In this document: positions 40,091-49,007 of the stretch, piece after piece
How positions within the stretch are numbered: the first letter of the stretch is position 1
How the letters are laid out: each line of letters opens with the position of its first letter
Assembly (NCBI GenBank): GCA_018711815.1
Contig: DVHU01000004.1
Location: forward strand, 1 to 56,587
DNA from: Candidatus Egerieimonas intestinavium
GTDB taxonomy: Bacteria > Bacillota > Clostridia > Lachnospirales > Lachnospiraceae
Direction of reading: 5' to 3'
Length of the DNA: 56,587 nt
Notes under the pieces: model-generated
What the model was told of the DNA's origin: nothing
Database searches by the model: none
What the model saw: only the letters and a program-made list of their open reading frames with translations
Made by a program: the position numbers and the translations under genes

Positions 40091-41338
40091 TCACTTGAAA
40101 AATTCTTCAAACTCCTGATAGCCTTCCTGCATCAGCTGTTCCTTCTGGAACTTCTTATTCTTCTTCATGACGGCCACGTTCACCTGACAGCCGTTCCTGC
40201 GCTCTTCCTCCGCCTTCTTCAGGATCTCCAGCAGGCGGTCCGCCGGCATATTTTTCTCGATCAGATATGCCTTTCTCTTCTCCGCTCCCGGCACCTGGTA
40301 GCCCCTCTCCAGAAGCAGCATGACAATGCGCTCAAAGCCGATGGAAAATCCGCAGGCCGGGGCGTCCTGACCGGTGAACTTCCCGATCATCTCATCGTAA
40401 CGGCCGCCGCCGCCCACACTGCCCCCGAACTCATCCATGGCGATCTCAAAGATGGGCCCCGTATAGTAGGACATTCCCCGCACCAGGGTGGGGTCAAAGG
40501 CAATCTTAAAGTCAGCGCTCTTCACTGCGTCCACGCTGTTGATGATGGTCTGCAGGTCCTCCGCATATTTCTTGTCCAGGACGCCGGAGAGCTTCTCCCC
40601 GCACCAGGCCACGCCGGCGGCATCCGGGGTGATCTCCTTGAAGAGTCCCAGGTAGGTGTCGATGGCCTGCTGGGCAAAGCCTTCCTTGGCCAGCTCCTCC
40701 GCCACGCCCTCCAGGCCGATCTTATCCATCTTGTCCAGGATGATAAATACCGTGTCAAAGCTCTCCGCCGGGAATCCGCTGTAGGCCGCCATGGCCTTCA
40801 GGATCCTGCGGTCATTGATGCGGATGGTAAAATTCTGAAAATCCAGCTTGCCCAGCAGGGTGGTGGTGGCTAAAATCAGCTCGATCTCCGCCAGAATGGT
40901 GGGCTCCCCCAGGATGTCGATATCGCACTGCATAAACTGGCGGAAGCGCCCTCTCTGGGGACGGTCTGCCCGCCACACATTGCCCATCTGCAGGGCCTTA
41001 AAGGGGGACGGAAGCTCATTCATATGGTTGGAGTAATACCGGGACAGGGGCACGGTCAGATCATAGCGCAGTCCGCCGTCCACCAGATCTCCCTCGCACT
41101 GGGCCTCGGAGAGCTTCAGCTTCTCGCCTCTCTTCAAAATCTTAAAAATCAGCTTTTCATTTTCCCCGCCCTGTTTGCTGCACAGGTTCTCAATGTGCTC
41201 CACGCAGGGAGTCTCCATGGAGGAAAAGCCGAAGGTTCCGTAAGTGTCTTTAATCAGGCGGATCACATAATCCCTCACCGCCATCTCAGCGGGCAGAATA
41301 TCCTTCATACCCGTAACAGGTTTCTTTTTCAGTGCCAT
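40091..41338 (-). CDS. hisS: Histidyl-tRNA synthetase
   Basis: A 415-residue class II synthetase. MKDILPAEMAVRDYV opens the core, motif 2 is in VWRADRPQRGRFRQF, the His-specific loop in GRYDEMIGKF and motif 3 in CGFSIGFERIVML; the anticodon domain is at 325-415. AAAGGAGCC precedes the ATG. The 100-base gap before it is too short for a T-box leader, and I see none. It is next to the HD-GYP gene on the same strand. Confidence 0.97.
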   Translation of the reverse strand: MALKKKPVTGMKDILPAEMAVRDYVIRLIKDTYGTFGFSSMETPCVEHIENLCSKQGGENEKLIFKILKRGEKLKLSEAQCEGDLVDGGLRYDLTVPLSRYYSNHMNELPSPFKALQMGNVWRADRPQRGRFRQFMQCDIDILGEPTILAEIELILATTTLLGKLDFQNFTIRINDRRILKAMAAYSGFPAESFDTVFIILDKMDKIGLEGVAEELAKEGFAQQAIDTYLGLFKEITPDAAGVAWCGEKLSGVLDKKYAEDLQTIINSVDAVKSADFKIAFDPTLVRGMSYYTGPIFEIAMDEFGGSVGGGGRYDEMIGKFTGQDAPACGFSIGFERIVMLLLERGYQVPGAEKRKAYLIEKNMPADRLLEILKKAEEERRNGCQVNVAVMKKNKKFQKEQLMQEGYQEFEEFFK

Positions 41339-41441
41339 ATTTGGCTCCTTTCTGCTTCTTTTCCGGTAGGAAAACCGGTATTTCTATACCTCTTTCTCGG
41401 TCATCTAAATTTTAACATCCCGCCCCCTAGAAAGCAACCCT

Positions 41442-41999
41442 TTACAGCTCTTTCTCGTGGACCAGCCGCTGGAAGGCCAAAAAGACTTTCATGTCAAAAT
41501 TTTTCACTTCCTCGATCATCAGCTCCAGGGCCGTCTCCTTGTCAAAGGAGCTGCGGTAGGGCCGGTCGGAGGTCAGGGCTGCATACACGTCGCAGACTCT
41601 CAGGATTCTGGCCCCGTAGGGAATCTCCTCCCCCCGGAGATTATCCGGGTAGCCGCTGCCGTCCATATTTTCGTGGTGATGCAGGATACTCTGCAGAATG
41701 AAGGGGGAGTAGCCCCGGTCCTTCAAAATATCATAACTGATCCTGGCGTGCATCCGCACGTACTTCATCTCCTCCACCACCAGCGGATTTTTCACCGCCC
41801 CGATATCAAATCCCAGGACGATCTTCCCGATGTCGTGGACCACGCCCGCCACCGCCAGCTCATGACAGAGGCTCTTCTCCAGCCCCAGCTGCCGCGCCAC
41901 CTGGCAGGCCAGGTTGCTGACCCGGATTCCGTGGTCGATCTGCTCCTTTAAGCTGTAGTTCAGGAAATGCTTCCGGTTAATATATACTTTTTCCGCCAC
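41442..41999 (-). CDS. HD-GYP domain protein, putative cyclic-di-GMP phosphodiesterase
   Basis: A 185-residue stand-alone HD-GYP domain. HDIGK carries the metal-binding HD pair, HHENMDGSGYP is the GYP motif, and ARILRVCDVYAALTSDRPYR completes the signature. Members degrade cyclic di-GMP; no sensor domain is attached. No ATG lies before residue 80, and the best start is GTG at 41999, ten bases after AGGAG, itself overlapping the hemZ stop. The start follows hemZ by 13 bases. It is common in this gene order in Lachnospiraceae, so the role may be general rather than accessory. Confidence 0.85.
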   Translation of the reverse strand: MAEKVYINRKHFLNYSLKEQIDHGIRVSNLACQVARQLGLEKSLCHELAVAGVVHDIGKIVLGFDIGAVKNPLVVEEMKYVRMHARISYDILKDRGYSPFILQSILHHHENMDGSGYPDNLRGEEIPYGARILRVCDVYAALTSDRPYRSSFDKETALELMIEEVKNFDMKVFLAFQRLVHEKEL

Positions 42000-42012
42000 C
42001 TTGCAGTCACTC

Positions 42013-43503
42013 CTAAAACAGATATTTTTCGATTCCCGCCCGCTTTCTCTCCAGCATCTCGTCGATTCGGGCAATGTACTGGGGCACATCCTTTACGTTC
42101 TCCACCCGCTCAATCCGTTCCCCCTGCTGGAAGACGAACTTGGTGGAGGCCCCCGCTCCCGCGGCCATGATGGTCTGCTTTTCCTCCATGATCAGAATAT
42201 TATAGAGGCCTTCCTTTCCCTCCGCCGCGTAACCTACGTTTTCAAAATTTCCCGCCATATTTTTCTGCCGGTACAGGTAATAGGGCCACAGGGACAGCTC
42301 CCGGGCGGTCTCCTGGGTCATATCCATGATCTCCCCGCTGTTGGTGAAGGAAATCTCCTGGTACTCATCCTTAAAGAGATTCAGCCGGGTGGCCCGCTTC
42401 AGGGCCAGGGAGTGGACCGTCAGGCTGTCGGGCCTAAGGGCGCGCACCTGCTCCAGGGTTTCCTCCACCTGCTCCTTCCCCTCCCCGGGAAGTCCCACGA
42501 TCAGATCCATATTAATGTTGTCAAAATGAAGCTCCCGGGCCAGGGCAAAGCAGTCCCGGATATCCTGTACCGTATGCTTTCGCCCGATCAAATCCAGGGT
42601 CTTCTGGTTCATGGTCTGGGGATTGATGGAAATTCTGGTCACCGGAAATTCCCGGATGGCCAGAAGCTTCTCCCGGGTGATGCTGTCAGGTCTTCCGGCC
42701 TCCACCGTATACTCCCGCAGGTCAGAGAAATCAAAGGTCTGGCCAATGTGGGAGAGCAGCCGCCGAAGCTGCTGGGGCTCCAATGTCGTGGGGGTCCCCC
42801 CGCCTATGTAGATGGTGTGCAGAGGACGCCCCTTCATCTGCTCCCCGATGAAGGTGAGCTCCTTAAGGAGGGCTCCCAGGTAATCCTCCACCAGATGCTT
42901 CCAGCGCTCCAGGGGATAGGAACCGAAGGAACAGTACAGGCAGATGGAGGGACAGAAGGGGATTCCCACGTAGAGGCTGTAGCCCTTCTGATAGGCAAAG
43001 GCATCCAGGAGAGCCTTCTCCCGGTTGGTGATGGCAATGGCCAGGGCGCCCTTCTGGGGGCTCACCTGGTACTCCTCCCGCAGATAGCGGGCAATGTCCA
43101 CATTCTTCCAGCCCTGCTCCAGCAGGCCCATGGGGATTTTGGTGGGCCGGATGCCCGTCAGATCTCCCCAGGGCAGCTGCCGTCCGGTTTTCTTGGCCAG
43201 TGCGTTGTAGATCAGCCTCTTTAACCGGTTCTTGGTCTCCCTGCGGTCTCCCCGGTAGTCCGCGTCGGCGAAGCTTACGCTCTCCTGAAGGCCCTCCTCC
43301 CAGATCTCCAGGAGAATCCGCTCCGACTCATAGGTGATTTTCAGCAAAAGATCAGATTCCCCGGCCGGGGCCTCCTCCGCCAGCTGCACCTGCACCTCGC
43401 TTCTGGGGTAAAATGCCCTCACCAGGGAATAAACGTCATATTCAAAATTGTGTTCATTCAGCTCGATTAAAATTCTATGCAAACGGGTTATACCTCTTTT
43501 CAT
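42013..43503 (-). CDS. hemZ: HemZ-type radical SAM coproporphyrinogen dehydrogenase
   Basis: A protein of up to 496 residues in the HemN/HemZ radical SAM family. The cluster motif CPSICLYCSFGSYP is near residue 180, followed by GGGTPTTL and a typical C-terminal HemN domain. The enzyme is named for oxygen-independent coproporphyrinogen oxidation, though many Clostridia keep it without full haem synthesis. The first ATG at 43503 overlaps the previous gene by 29 bases and lacks a good site; a TTG at 43482, eight bases after AGAGGT, is a reasonable true start and removes most of the overlap. Confidence 0.88.
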   Translation of the reverse strand: MKRGITRLHRILIELNEHNFEYDVYSLVRAFYPRSEVQVQLAEEAPAGESDLLLKITYESERILLEIWEEGLQESVSFADADYRGDRRETKNRLKRLIYNALAKKTGRQLPWGDLTGIRPTKIPMGLLEQGWKNVDIARYLREEYQVSPQKGALAIAITNREKALLDAFAYQKGYSLYVGIPFCPSICLYCSFGSYPLERWKHLVEDYLGALLKELTFIGEQMKGRPLHTIYIGGGTPTTLEPQQLRRLLSHIGQTFDFSDLREYTVEAGRPDSITREKLLAIREFPVTRISINPQTMNQKTLDLIGRKHTVQDIRDCFALARELHFDNINMDLIVGLPGEGKEQVEETLEQVRALRPDSLTVHSLALKRATRLNLFKDEYQEISFTNSGEIMDMTQETARELSLWPYYLYRQKNMAGNFENVGYAAEGKEGLYNILIMEEKQTIMAAGAGASTKFVFQQGERIERVENVKDVPQYIARIDEMLERKRAGIEKYLF

Positions 43504-44104
43504 AGCCTATTGTGGTCTCTCCCCCATGGCCGGGGAATACCCGGGTCTCCTCCGGAAGCTCCTCCAGCAGCCGGTGCAGGCTTCTCATCATATCCCCTCC
43601 GCTGGACGTAGGAAAATCTGTCCTACCCACGGAGCCCTCAAAGAGCGTATCCCCGGAGATCAGCACATCCTCCTGGGGGAAATAGTAGCAGCAGCTCCCT
43701 TCCGTGTGTCCCGGAGTGTGCAGCACCTGCAAGGAAAAGCCCGCCAGGGTAAGCTCCTGGCCTTCCTCCAGCAGCTCATCCGCCCTCAGGGTACAGGGGG
43801 AAGCCCAGCTGCCGGACAGGTTCAGACTGCTGTCCGCCAAGAGGCGCTCCTCCTGACGGCAGGCGTAGATGGGGATCTCCAGCCTTTCCTTAAGCTCCCC
43901 GGCCGCCATCATATGGTCAAAATGGCCGTGGGTCAGCAGAATGGCCGCAGCCCTCCCCCCCATTTCCCGAAGCTTCTGCTGGATTCTGTCCGCAGCATCC
44001 GCCGGGTCTACAATTAACACCTCTTTTGTCTCCTGGTTCTGGAGCAGGTAGCAGTTGGTCTGCACCATCCCCAGAAGCAGAGATACTATATTCATCTTTT
44101 TCAT
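43475..44104 (-). CDS. Metallo-beta-lactamase-fold hydrolase (glyoxalase II-like)
   Basis: A 209-residue hydrolase with two-metal motifs LTHGHFDHMMA, HTPGHTEGSC, SGDTLFEGSVGRTD and FPGHGGETTIGYEK. The group includes glyoxalase II and related thioesterases; the region that binds glutathione in glyoxalase II is not evident. It lies between relA and hemZ, the usual place in this cluster. The ATG at 44104 overlaps nothing upstream and is 17 bases after the relA stop. The exact substrate is unknown. Confidence 0.9.
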   Translation of the reverse strand: MKKMNIVSLLLGMVQTNCYLLQNQETKEVLIVDPADAADRIQQKLREMGGRAAAILLTHGHFDHMMAAGELKERLEIPIYACRQEERLLADSSLNLSGSWASPCTLRADELLEEGQELTLAGFSLQVLHTPGHTEGSCCYYFPQEDVLISGDTLFEGSVGRTDFPTSSGGDMMRSLHRLLEELPEETRVFPGHGGETTIGYEKRYNPFA

Positions 44105-44121
44105 GGAAAACTCCTTCAGTC

Positions 44122-46437
44122 CTATCCGTTGGTTCGCTCGATATCCACCACGCTCTCCACCTGGCGGATCTTCTCCATCAGGCCCCGCAGCTCCTCGGCG
44201 CTGTGTACGTCAAAGGAGACGCTGATGGTGGCCATGCCCTGCTTGCTGGTCCTGGTATTCAGGGAGGTAATATCAATTTTGCGCTCGGTGAAAAGCTTGG
44301 AGAGATCCACCAAAAGCCCGGTGCGGTTGTGGGCGTAGATATTGATCTCCACCGTGTAGAGGCCGCTGTCGGTGTTCTCCGGGGTCTGCCACTCGGCCTC
44401 GATGAGCCGGGCCCGGTCCATCTCACCCAGAGAAATCATGTTGATGCAGTCAGTCCTGTGAATGGTGATCCCTCTGCCTCTGGTGACAAAGCCTACGATC
44501 TCGTCCCCGGGAATGGGGCTGCAGCACTTGGCAAAGCGCACCGCCACATCGTGGATACCGCGGACCACAATGCCGCCCTTGCTCTTTCCGATGTGCAGCT
44601 GCTTATCCTTATTCTCCCCCACCGCCTCCAAAACCTTATCGTCGGTGATCTCCTTCTTGTGGGCCTTATCGTAGCCCTCCATCAGCTTGTTAAGCACCTG
44701 GCCTTCCTTGAGGCCTCCGTGGCCGATGGCCGCCAGCACGGAATCCCAGTCCCGGAAGCTGTACTTGTGCATCACCGCTTCCATGTAGGGCGGCTTGGTA
44801 TATTCGCTCAAAACCTTCCCCTTGGCCTTGGCGTACTGGGCAAGCATCTCCTTGCCCTTAATAATATTGTCCTCTTTTAATTCCTGCTTAAACCACTGGT
44901 TGATCTTATTCTTAGCCTGAGTGCTCTTGACAATCTTCAGCCAGTCCCGGCTGGGTCCCTTGGAATTCTGGGAGGTGATAATCTCCACCCGGTCGCCGTT
45001 CTTGATCTGGTACTCGATGGGCACCAGCTTGCCGTTGACCCGGGCGCCCACCATCTTATTTCCCACGGCGCTGTGGACGCTGTAGGCGAAATCTATGGTG
45101 GTGGAGCCCGCCGGAAGGTTCTTCACATCCCCCGCCGGGGAGAAGCAGTATACGCTCTCGGCGAACAGATCCAGGTCGCTTTTCAGGAGGCTTAAAAATT
45201 CCCGGTTGTCGGACATATCCTTCTGCCACTCCAGAATCTGCCGCAGCCAGTTGAGCTTTTCCTCCTCCTGATCCTCCCGGGATTTCTTCCCGTCGGAGGC
45301 CTCCTTATATTTCCAGTGGGCCGCGATACCGTATTCCGCGGTCCGGTGCATCTCGTAGGTTCTGATCTGAATCTCAAAGGGCTGGCCTGTGGGACCGATG
45401 AGGGTGGTGTGCAGGGACTGGTACATATTGGGCTTGGGCATGGCGATGTAATCCTTGAACCGCCCGGGGATGGGCTTATACATCTCATGGATCACACCCA
45501 GGGCCGCATAGCAGTCCTTCACTGTCTCCACGATGATCCGCACCGCAAAGAGATCGTAGATCTGCTCGATGGTCTTATCCTGGTTAACCATCTTTTTGTA
45601 AATACTGAAAAAGTGCTTGATTCTGCCGTCCACCTGGGCCTGGATATTGGCCGCCGCAATGTGCTTCTTCACATCCTCCACGATGGCGTCCACAAACTGC
45701 TCCCGCTCGCTCTTTCTCAAGGCCACCTTCTCCACCAGGTCATAGTAGACCTCCGGCTGGAGATATTTTAAGGCCAGATCATCCAGCTCCACCTTTACCT
45801 TGGAGATACCGAGCCTCTGGGCGATGGGAGCGTAAATATCCATGGTCTCCCGGGCCTTCTCCTTTTGCTTTTCCGGCTTCATGTATTTCAGCGTCCGCAT
45901 GTTGTGGAGCCGGTCCGCCAGCTTGATCAGAATAACCCGGATATCCTTGGCCATGGCCAGAAACATTTTCCGCAGGTTCTCCGCCTGCACCTCCACCTTG
46001 TCGGCGGAATAATTCAGCTGACCCAGCTTGGTGACTCCGTCCACCAGCAGGGCCACCTCCGGCCCGAACTCCTGGCTCAGCTCCTCGATGGTCATCACCG
46101 TATCCTCCACCACGTCGTGGAGCAGTCCGGCCACAATGGTCTCCTTGTCAAGCTCCAGATCCGCCAGGATGATGGCCACACAGAGGGGGTGAATAATATA
46201 AGGCTCCCCGGACTTTCTCACCTGGCCCTGGTGGGCGTCGTAGGCGATCCGGTAGGCCTTTTCAATCATAGAGAGATCCGTGGAGGGATGATACTTTCGG
46301 ATTCCCGCAATCAAGGTCTCGTACAGCACCTCAGGGCTGGTAAAATCCTCCATGGTCTTCACACTGGCCTCCACAGCCTGAATATCATGTTTTCTTTTTT
46401 CCTGTTCCGCTATCCTTTTTTCATCCATGCTTTTCAC
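44122..46437 (-). CDS. relA: Bifunctional (p)ppGpp synthetase/hydrolase RelA/SpoT
   Basis: A 771-residue long RSH protein. The HD hydrolase is at about 60-190 (HDVVEDTVM, ADRLHNMRTL), the synthetase at 250-370 (MPKPNMYQSLHTTLIGP), then TGS (GSTTIDFAYSVHSAVG), a helical and zinc-finger region (FAKCCSPIPGDEIVG) and ACT (INIYAHNRTGLLVDLS). Both catalytic sites look intact, so it makes and degrades the stringent-response alarmone. The start is likely the GTG at 46437 with AAGGGA seven bases before it; an ATG nine bases downstream is possible. It follows apt by 35 bases, the standard order. Confidence 0.95.
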   Translation of the reverse strand: MKSMDEKRIAEQEKRKHDIQAVEASVKTMEDFTSPEVLYETLIAGIRKYHPSTDLSMIEKAYRIAYDAHQGQVRKSGEPYIIHPLCVAIILADLELDKETIVAGLLHDVVEDTVMTIEELSQEFGPEVALLVDGVTKLGQLNYSADKVEVQAENLRKMFLAMAKDIRVILIKLADRLHNMRTLKYMKPEKQKEKARETMDIYAPIAQRLGISKVKVELDDLALKYLQPEVYYDLVEKVALRKSEREQFVDAIVEDVKKHIAAANIQAQVDGRIKHFFSIYKKMVNQDKTIEQIYDLFAVRIIVETVKDCYAALGVIHEMYKPIPGRFKDYIAMPKPNMYQSLHTTLIGPTGQPFEIQIRTYEMHRTAEYGIAAHWKYKEASDGKKSREDQEEEKLNWLRQILEWQKDMSDNREFLSLLKSDLDLFAESVYCFSPAGDVKNLPAGSTTIDFAYSVHSAVGNKMVGARVNGKLVPIEYQIKNGDRVEIITSQNSKGPSRDWLKIVKSTQAKNKINQWFKQELKEDNIIKGKEMLAQYAKAKGKVLSEYTKPPYMEAVMHKYSFRDWDSVLAAIGHGGLKEGQVLNKLMEGYDKAHKKEITDDKVLEAVGENKDKQLHIGKSKGGIVVRGIHDVAVRFAKCCSPIPGDEIVGFVTRGRGITIHRTDCINMISLGEMDRARLIEAEWQTPENTDSGLYTVEINIYAHNRTGLLVDLSKLFTERKIDITSLNTRTSKQGMATISVSFDVHSAEELRGLMEKIRQVESVVDIERTNG

Positions 46438-46472
46438 TTCTCGTCCCTTTTTCTATCTAAGAGCGGCCGACC

Positions 46473-46997
46473 TTACTTTCCCGGGTAGGAAATTACCGAG
46501 GACACATCGTAGCCTTTCAGCTTCTCTCTGCCCTTTAAGCCCGCCAGCTCCATCAAAAATACGATCTTCACCACCTGGCCTCCCAGCTCCTCCACCATCT
46601 TGGCCGCAGCCTCCACGGTGCCGCCGGTGGCGATCAGGTCGTCGATGATGGCCACCCGCTGTCCCGGCTTGATGGCGTCCTTGTGAATCTCGATGGTGGC
46701 GCTGCCATACTCCAGGTCATAAGTTCTTGATATGGTCTCACAGGGGAGCTTTCCCTGCTTGCGCACCATCACGAAGGGACGGTTCAGATTGTAGGCGATG
46801 GGCACGCCGAAGAGGAATCCCCGGGACTCCATTCCCACGATCACATCCACCTCCGTTCCCTCCAGGCATTTCTGCATGGAATCCACCGCCAGTCGCAGAC
46901 CGTCCGCATCCTGCAGGATGCTGGTGACATCCCGGAAAATTATCCCCGGCTCCGGAAAATCCGGAATACTTCTCACATATTCTTCTATCTTCTTCAT
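46473..46997 (-). CDS. apt: Adenine phosphoribosyltransferase
   Basis: A 174-residue phosphoribosyltransferase. IPDFPEPGIIFRDVTSIL is the adenine-type N-terminus, MESRGFLFG the hood region, and VAIIDDLIATGGTVEAA the PRPP-binding motif. It salvages adenine to AMP. The ATG follows AAGAGATG weakly. It lies upstream of relA and 232 bases from recJ; I see nothing in that gap beyond a T-rich stretch. Confidence 0.96.
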   Translation of the reverse strand: MKKIEEYVRSIPDFPEPGIIFRDVTSILQDADGLRLAVDSMQKCLEGTEVDVIVGMESRGFLFGVPIAYNLNRPFVMVRKQGKLPCETISRTYDLEYGSATIEIHKDAIKPGQRVAIIDDLIATGGTVEAAAKMVEELGGQVVKIVFLMELAGLKGREKLKGYDVSSVISYPGK

Positions 46998-47229
46998 CTC
47001 TTACACCCTTTCCGACTCTATCTGCAGACGTCTGCCTGCAAATCGGGCCCCAGGGCCGCCCTTTGACAGGATTCGACGTTTTCCACTAGTATAGCACCTT
47101 TCCCCGGGCAGATACAAGTATTTTCCCTCAAACAGTTCCCAAGTTGGCCGCCGTTTTGCATCTGTGGCCGTGAAGCCGCAGGGCCCGGCTGCCGCCCCAA
47201 GTCCCGGTCCGGGGAAAACCGGATTTTCT

Positions 47230-48939
47230 CTACCGGAAATGGGTGATTACCAGCTGCAGGCTCTCCCTGCCCTGGTAGGTGTTGACTGACGGGTAATACA
47301 CCAGATCCATCCGGGGATTTTCCTGGGCCCGCTGGCAGAAGGCGGAGGCGTCCCCGAAATACACCGCCCCCAGGGAAAAGCCCTGATTATCTCTGACCGT
47401 CATCTTCACCACATTCCTATTTTTGCCAAAAATCCTGCAGCCTAACACCGTAAGCTCTCTCTGGGCGAAAACCGGCCGGCTGTTGCCCTTGCCGAAGGGC
47501 TCCAGCAGGGAAAATTCATCCACCAGCTCCCGGCGGATATAGGAGATGGGCATGGGCACGTCGATGGTAACCTTTTCCGCCAGATCCTCCTCCGTCAGCG
47601 TACAATTCTCATTGAGCCGGCGCCGCATCCAGGGTACCTGCTCCTCCGGCAGGGAGAGGCCGGCAGCCATGGGGTGCCCTCCAAACTTGGTGAAGAGCTC
47701 CCGGCATTTGCTCAGCTCCTCATACATAGAGTATGCTTCTATGGACCGTCCTGACCCTTTGGCCCCCTCCTCAGTTCTGGTGAGCACAAAGGAGGGCTTG
47801 CCGTATTTCTCCCGAAGCCGGCCGGCGATGATTCCGGCCAGGCTCTCATGGCAGTCCGGCAGATACACCACCAGCACCTTATCCTCCTTCAGGGATGTGG
47901 TCTCCACCAGCTCCACCGCCGCCTCAAGTCCCTGAGCCGTCATCTCCTTGCGGCTCTCATTGAGGGCCTTTAAGTCCCCGGCCAGGACTGCGGCCTCCTC
48001 CTGGGTCCGGGCCAGAAGCAGCTCCAGAGCCCTCTGGGCTGTATCCAGCCTTCCCCCGGCATTCAGGCAGGGCCCGATGACAAAACCCACATGGTAGGGG
48101 GTTATGGTTCCCTCCAGGCCGTTGGCCCGAATCAGTGCCTGCAGCCCCAGGTTCTCCGTGTGCTGCAGCTTCTTTAGGCCCTCCCGGACCAGAATCCGGT
48201 TCTCCCCCACCAAATCCATCACGTCCCCGATGGTGGCCGCCGCCACAAATTCCAGGAAACGGTAGGATTTCTCCGGGGGCTCCCCGGCCAGCCGCTCCAG
48301 CATGGACACCAGCTTCCAGGCCACGGCAGCCCCGCAGAGTCCCTTAAAGGGATAGCCGCACTCCTGCCGCTTGGGATCCACCACCGCGTCCGCTGGGGGC
48401 AGCAGCTCCCGGCGCTCCTCTCCCTCCTCCAGGAAGGGCACCTCATGGTGGTCTGTGACCACCACCAGCATTCCCTCCTCCTTGGCCAGGGCTATCTGCT
48501 CCGCGGCGGAAATCCCGTTGTCGCAGGTGACCAGGGTATCGACGCCGTCCCGGACCGCCTCCTGGATCAGATGCACGTTGAGTCCGTAGCCGTCCCGGAT
48601 TCGCTCCGGAATCCGGGCGTCCACCCGGGCTCCCAGATCCCGCAGCCCCTGCAGCAGTATGTAGGTGGACATGACTCCGTCAATGTCATAGTCCCCGATA
48701 ATCCGGATAGGCTTTCCCAGCCGTATCCGGGCGTCCAGAAGCTCCGCAGCCCGCTCCATGTCCTTCATCAGCGCCGGATCGTGGAGCTGCCGCAGATCCC
48801 CGTGGAGATATTCCCGGATAGCCGCGTCCCCCTCCACGTCCCGGTTGCGGATCAGCCGGGCCGTCACCGGGTCAATGTGAAACTTCCTTCCTATTTCCTG
48901 AAAATCTGCCCGCTTGGCAGATATTACCCATTTTTCCAT
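47230..48939 (-). CDS. recJ: Single-stranded-DNA-specific exonuclease RecJ
   Basis: A 569-residue DHH/DHHA1 exonuclease. Metal motifs: IIGDYDIDGVMST, TCDNGISA, VVTDHHEVP and GPCLNAGGRLD; DHHA1 has FGGHPMAAGLSL, and a C-terminal OB fold follows. It acts 5' to 3' on single strands in recombination and mismatch repair. GGAGG stands just before the ATG. It lies between secDF and apt on the same strand, with a G/C-rich hairpin before it. Confidence 0.95.
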   Translation of the reverse strand: MEKWVISAKRADFQEIGRKFHIDPVTARLIRNRDVEGDAAIREYLHGDLRQLHDPALMKDMERAAELLDARIRLGKPIRIIGDYDIDGVMSTYILLQGLRDLGARVDARIPERIRDGYGLNVHLIQEAVRDGVDTLVTCDNGISAAEQIALAKEEGMLVVVTDHHEVPFLEEGEERRELLPPADAVVDPKRQECGYPFKGLCGAAVAWKLVSMLERLAGEPPEKSYRFLEFVAAATIGDVMDLVGENRILVREGLKKLQHTENLGLQALIRANGLEGTITPYHVGFVIGPCLNAGGRLDTAQRALELLLARTQEEAAVLAGDLKALNESRKEMTAQGLEAAVELVETTSLKEDKVLVVYLPDCHESLAGIIAGRLREKYGKPSFVLTRTEEGAKGSGRSIEAYSMYEELSKCRELFTKFGGHPMAAGLSLPEEQVPWMRRRLNENCTLTEEDLAEKVTIDVPMPISYIRRELVDEFSLLEPFGKGNSRPVFAQRELTVLGCRIFGKNRNVVKMTVRDNQGFSLGAVYFGDASAFCQRAQENPRMDLVYYPSVNTYQGRESLQLVITHFR

Positions 48940-48954
48940 GTTTCCTCCTGCCAG

Positions 48955-48993
48955 GAATCCCCCCGCCCCGGCGACGCCGGAACGGAGGGATTC
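48955..48993. other. Intergenic hairpin between secDF and recJ
   Basis: GAATCC...CCGGCG (48955-48973) pairs with CGCCGG...GGATTC (48975-48993) with a few mismatches. On the minus strand no U-run follows, only the recJ ribosome site, so it may be an mRNA-processing or attenuating stem rather than a true terminator. Confidence 0.5.
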
Positions 48994-49007
48994 TTCTGTC
49001 TCGTTCT

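Noticed and set aside
41339-41441. T-box riboswitch before hisS
   Set aside because: The gap is about 100 bases and shows no specifier stem or T-box sequence.
48955-48993. Hairpin after secDF as a rho-independent terminator
   Set aside because: On the transcribed strand no U-run follows the stem; only the recJ ribosome site does, so I list it as a hairpin of unknown role.
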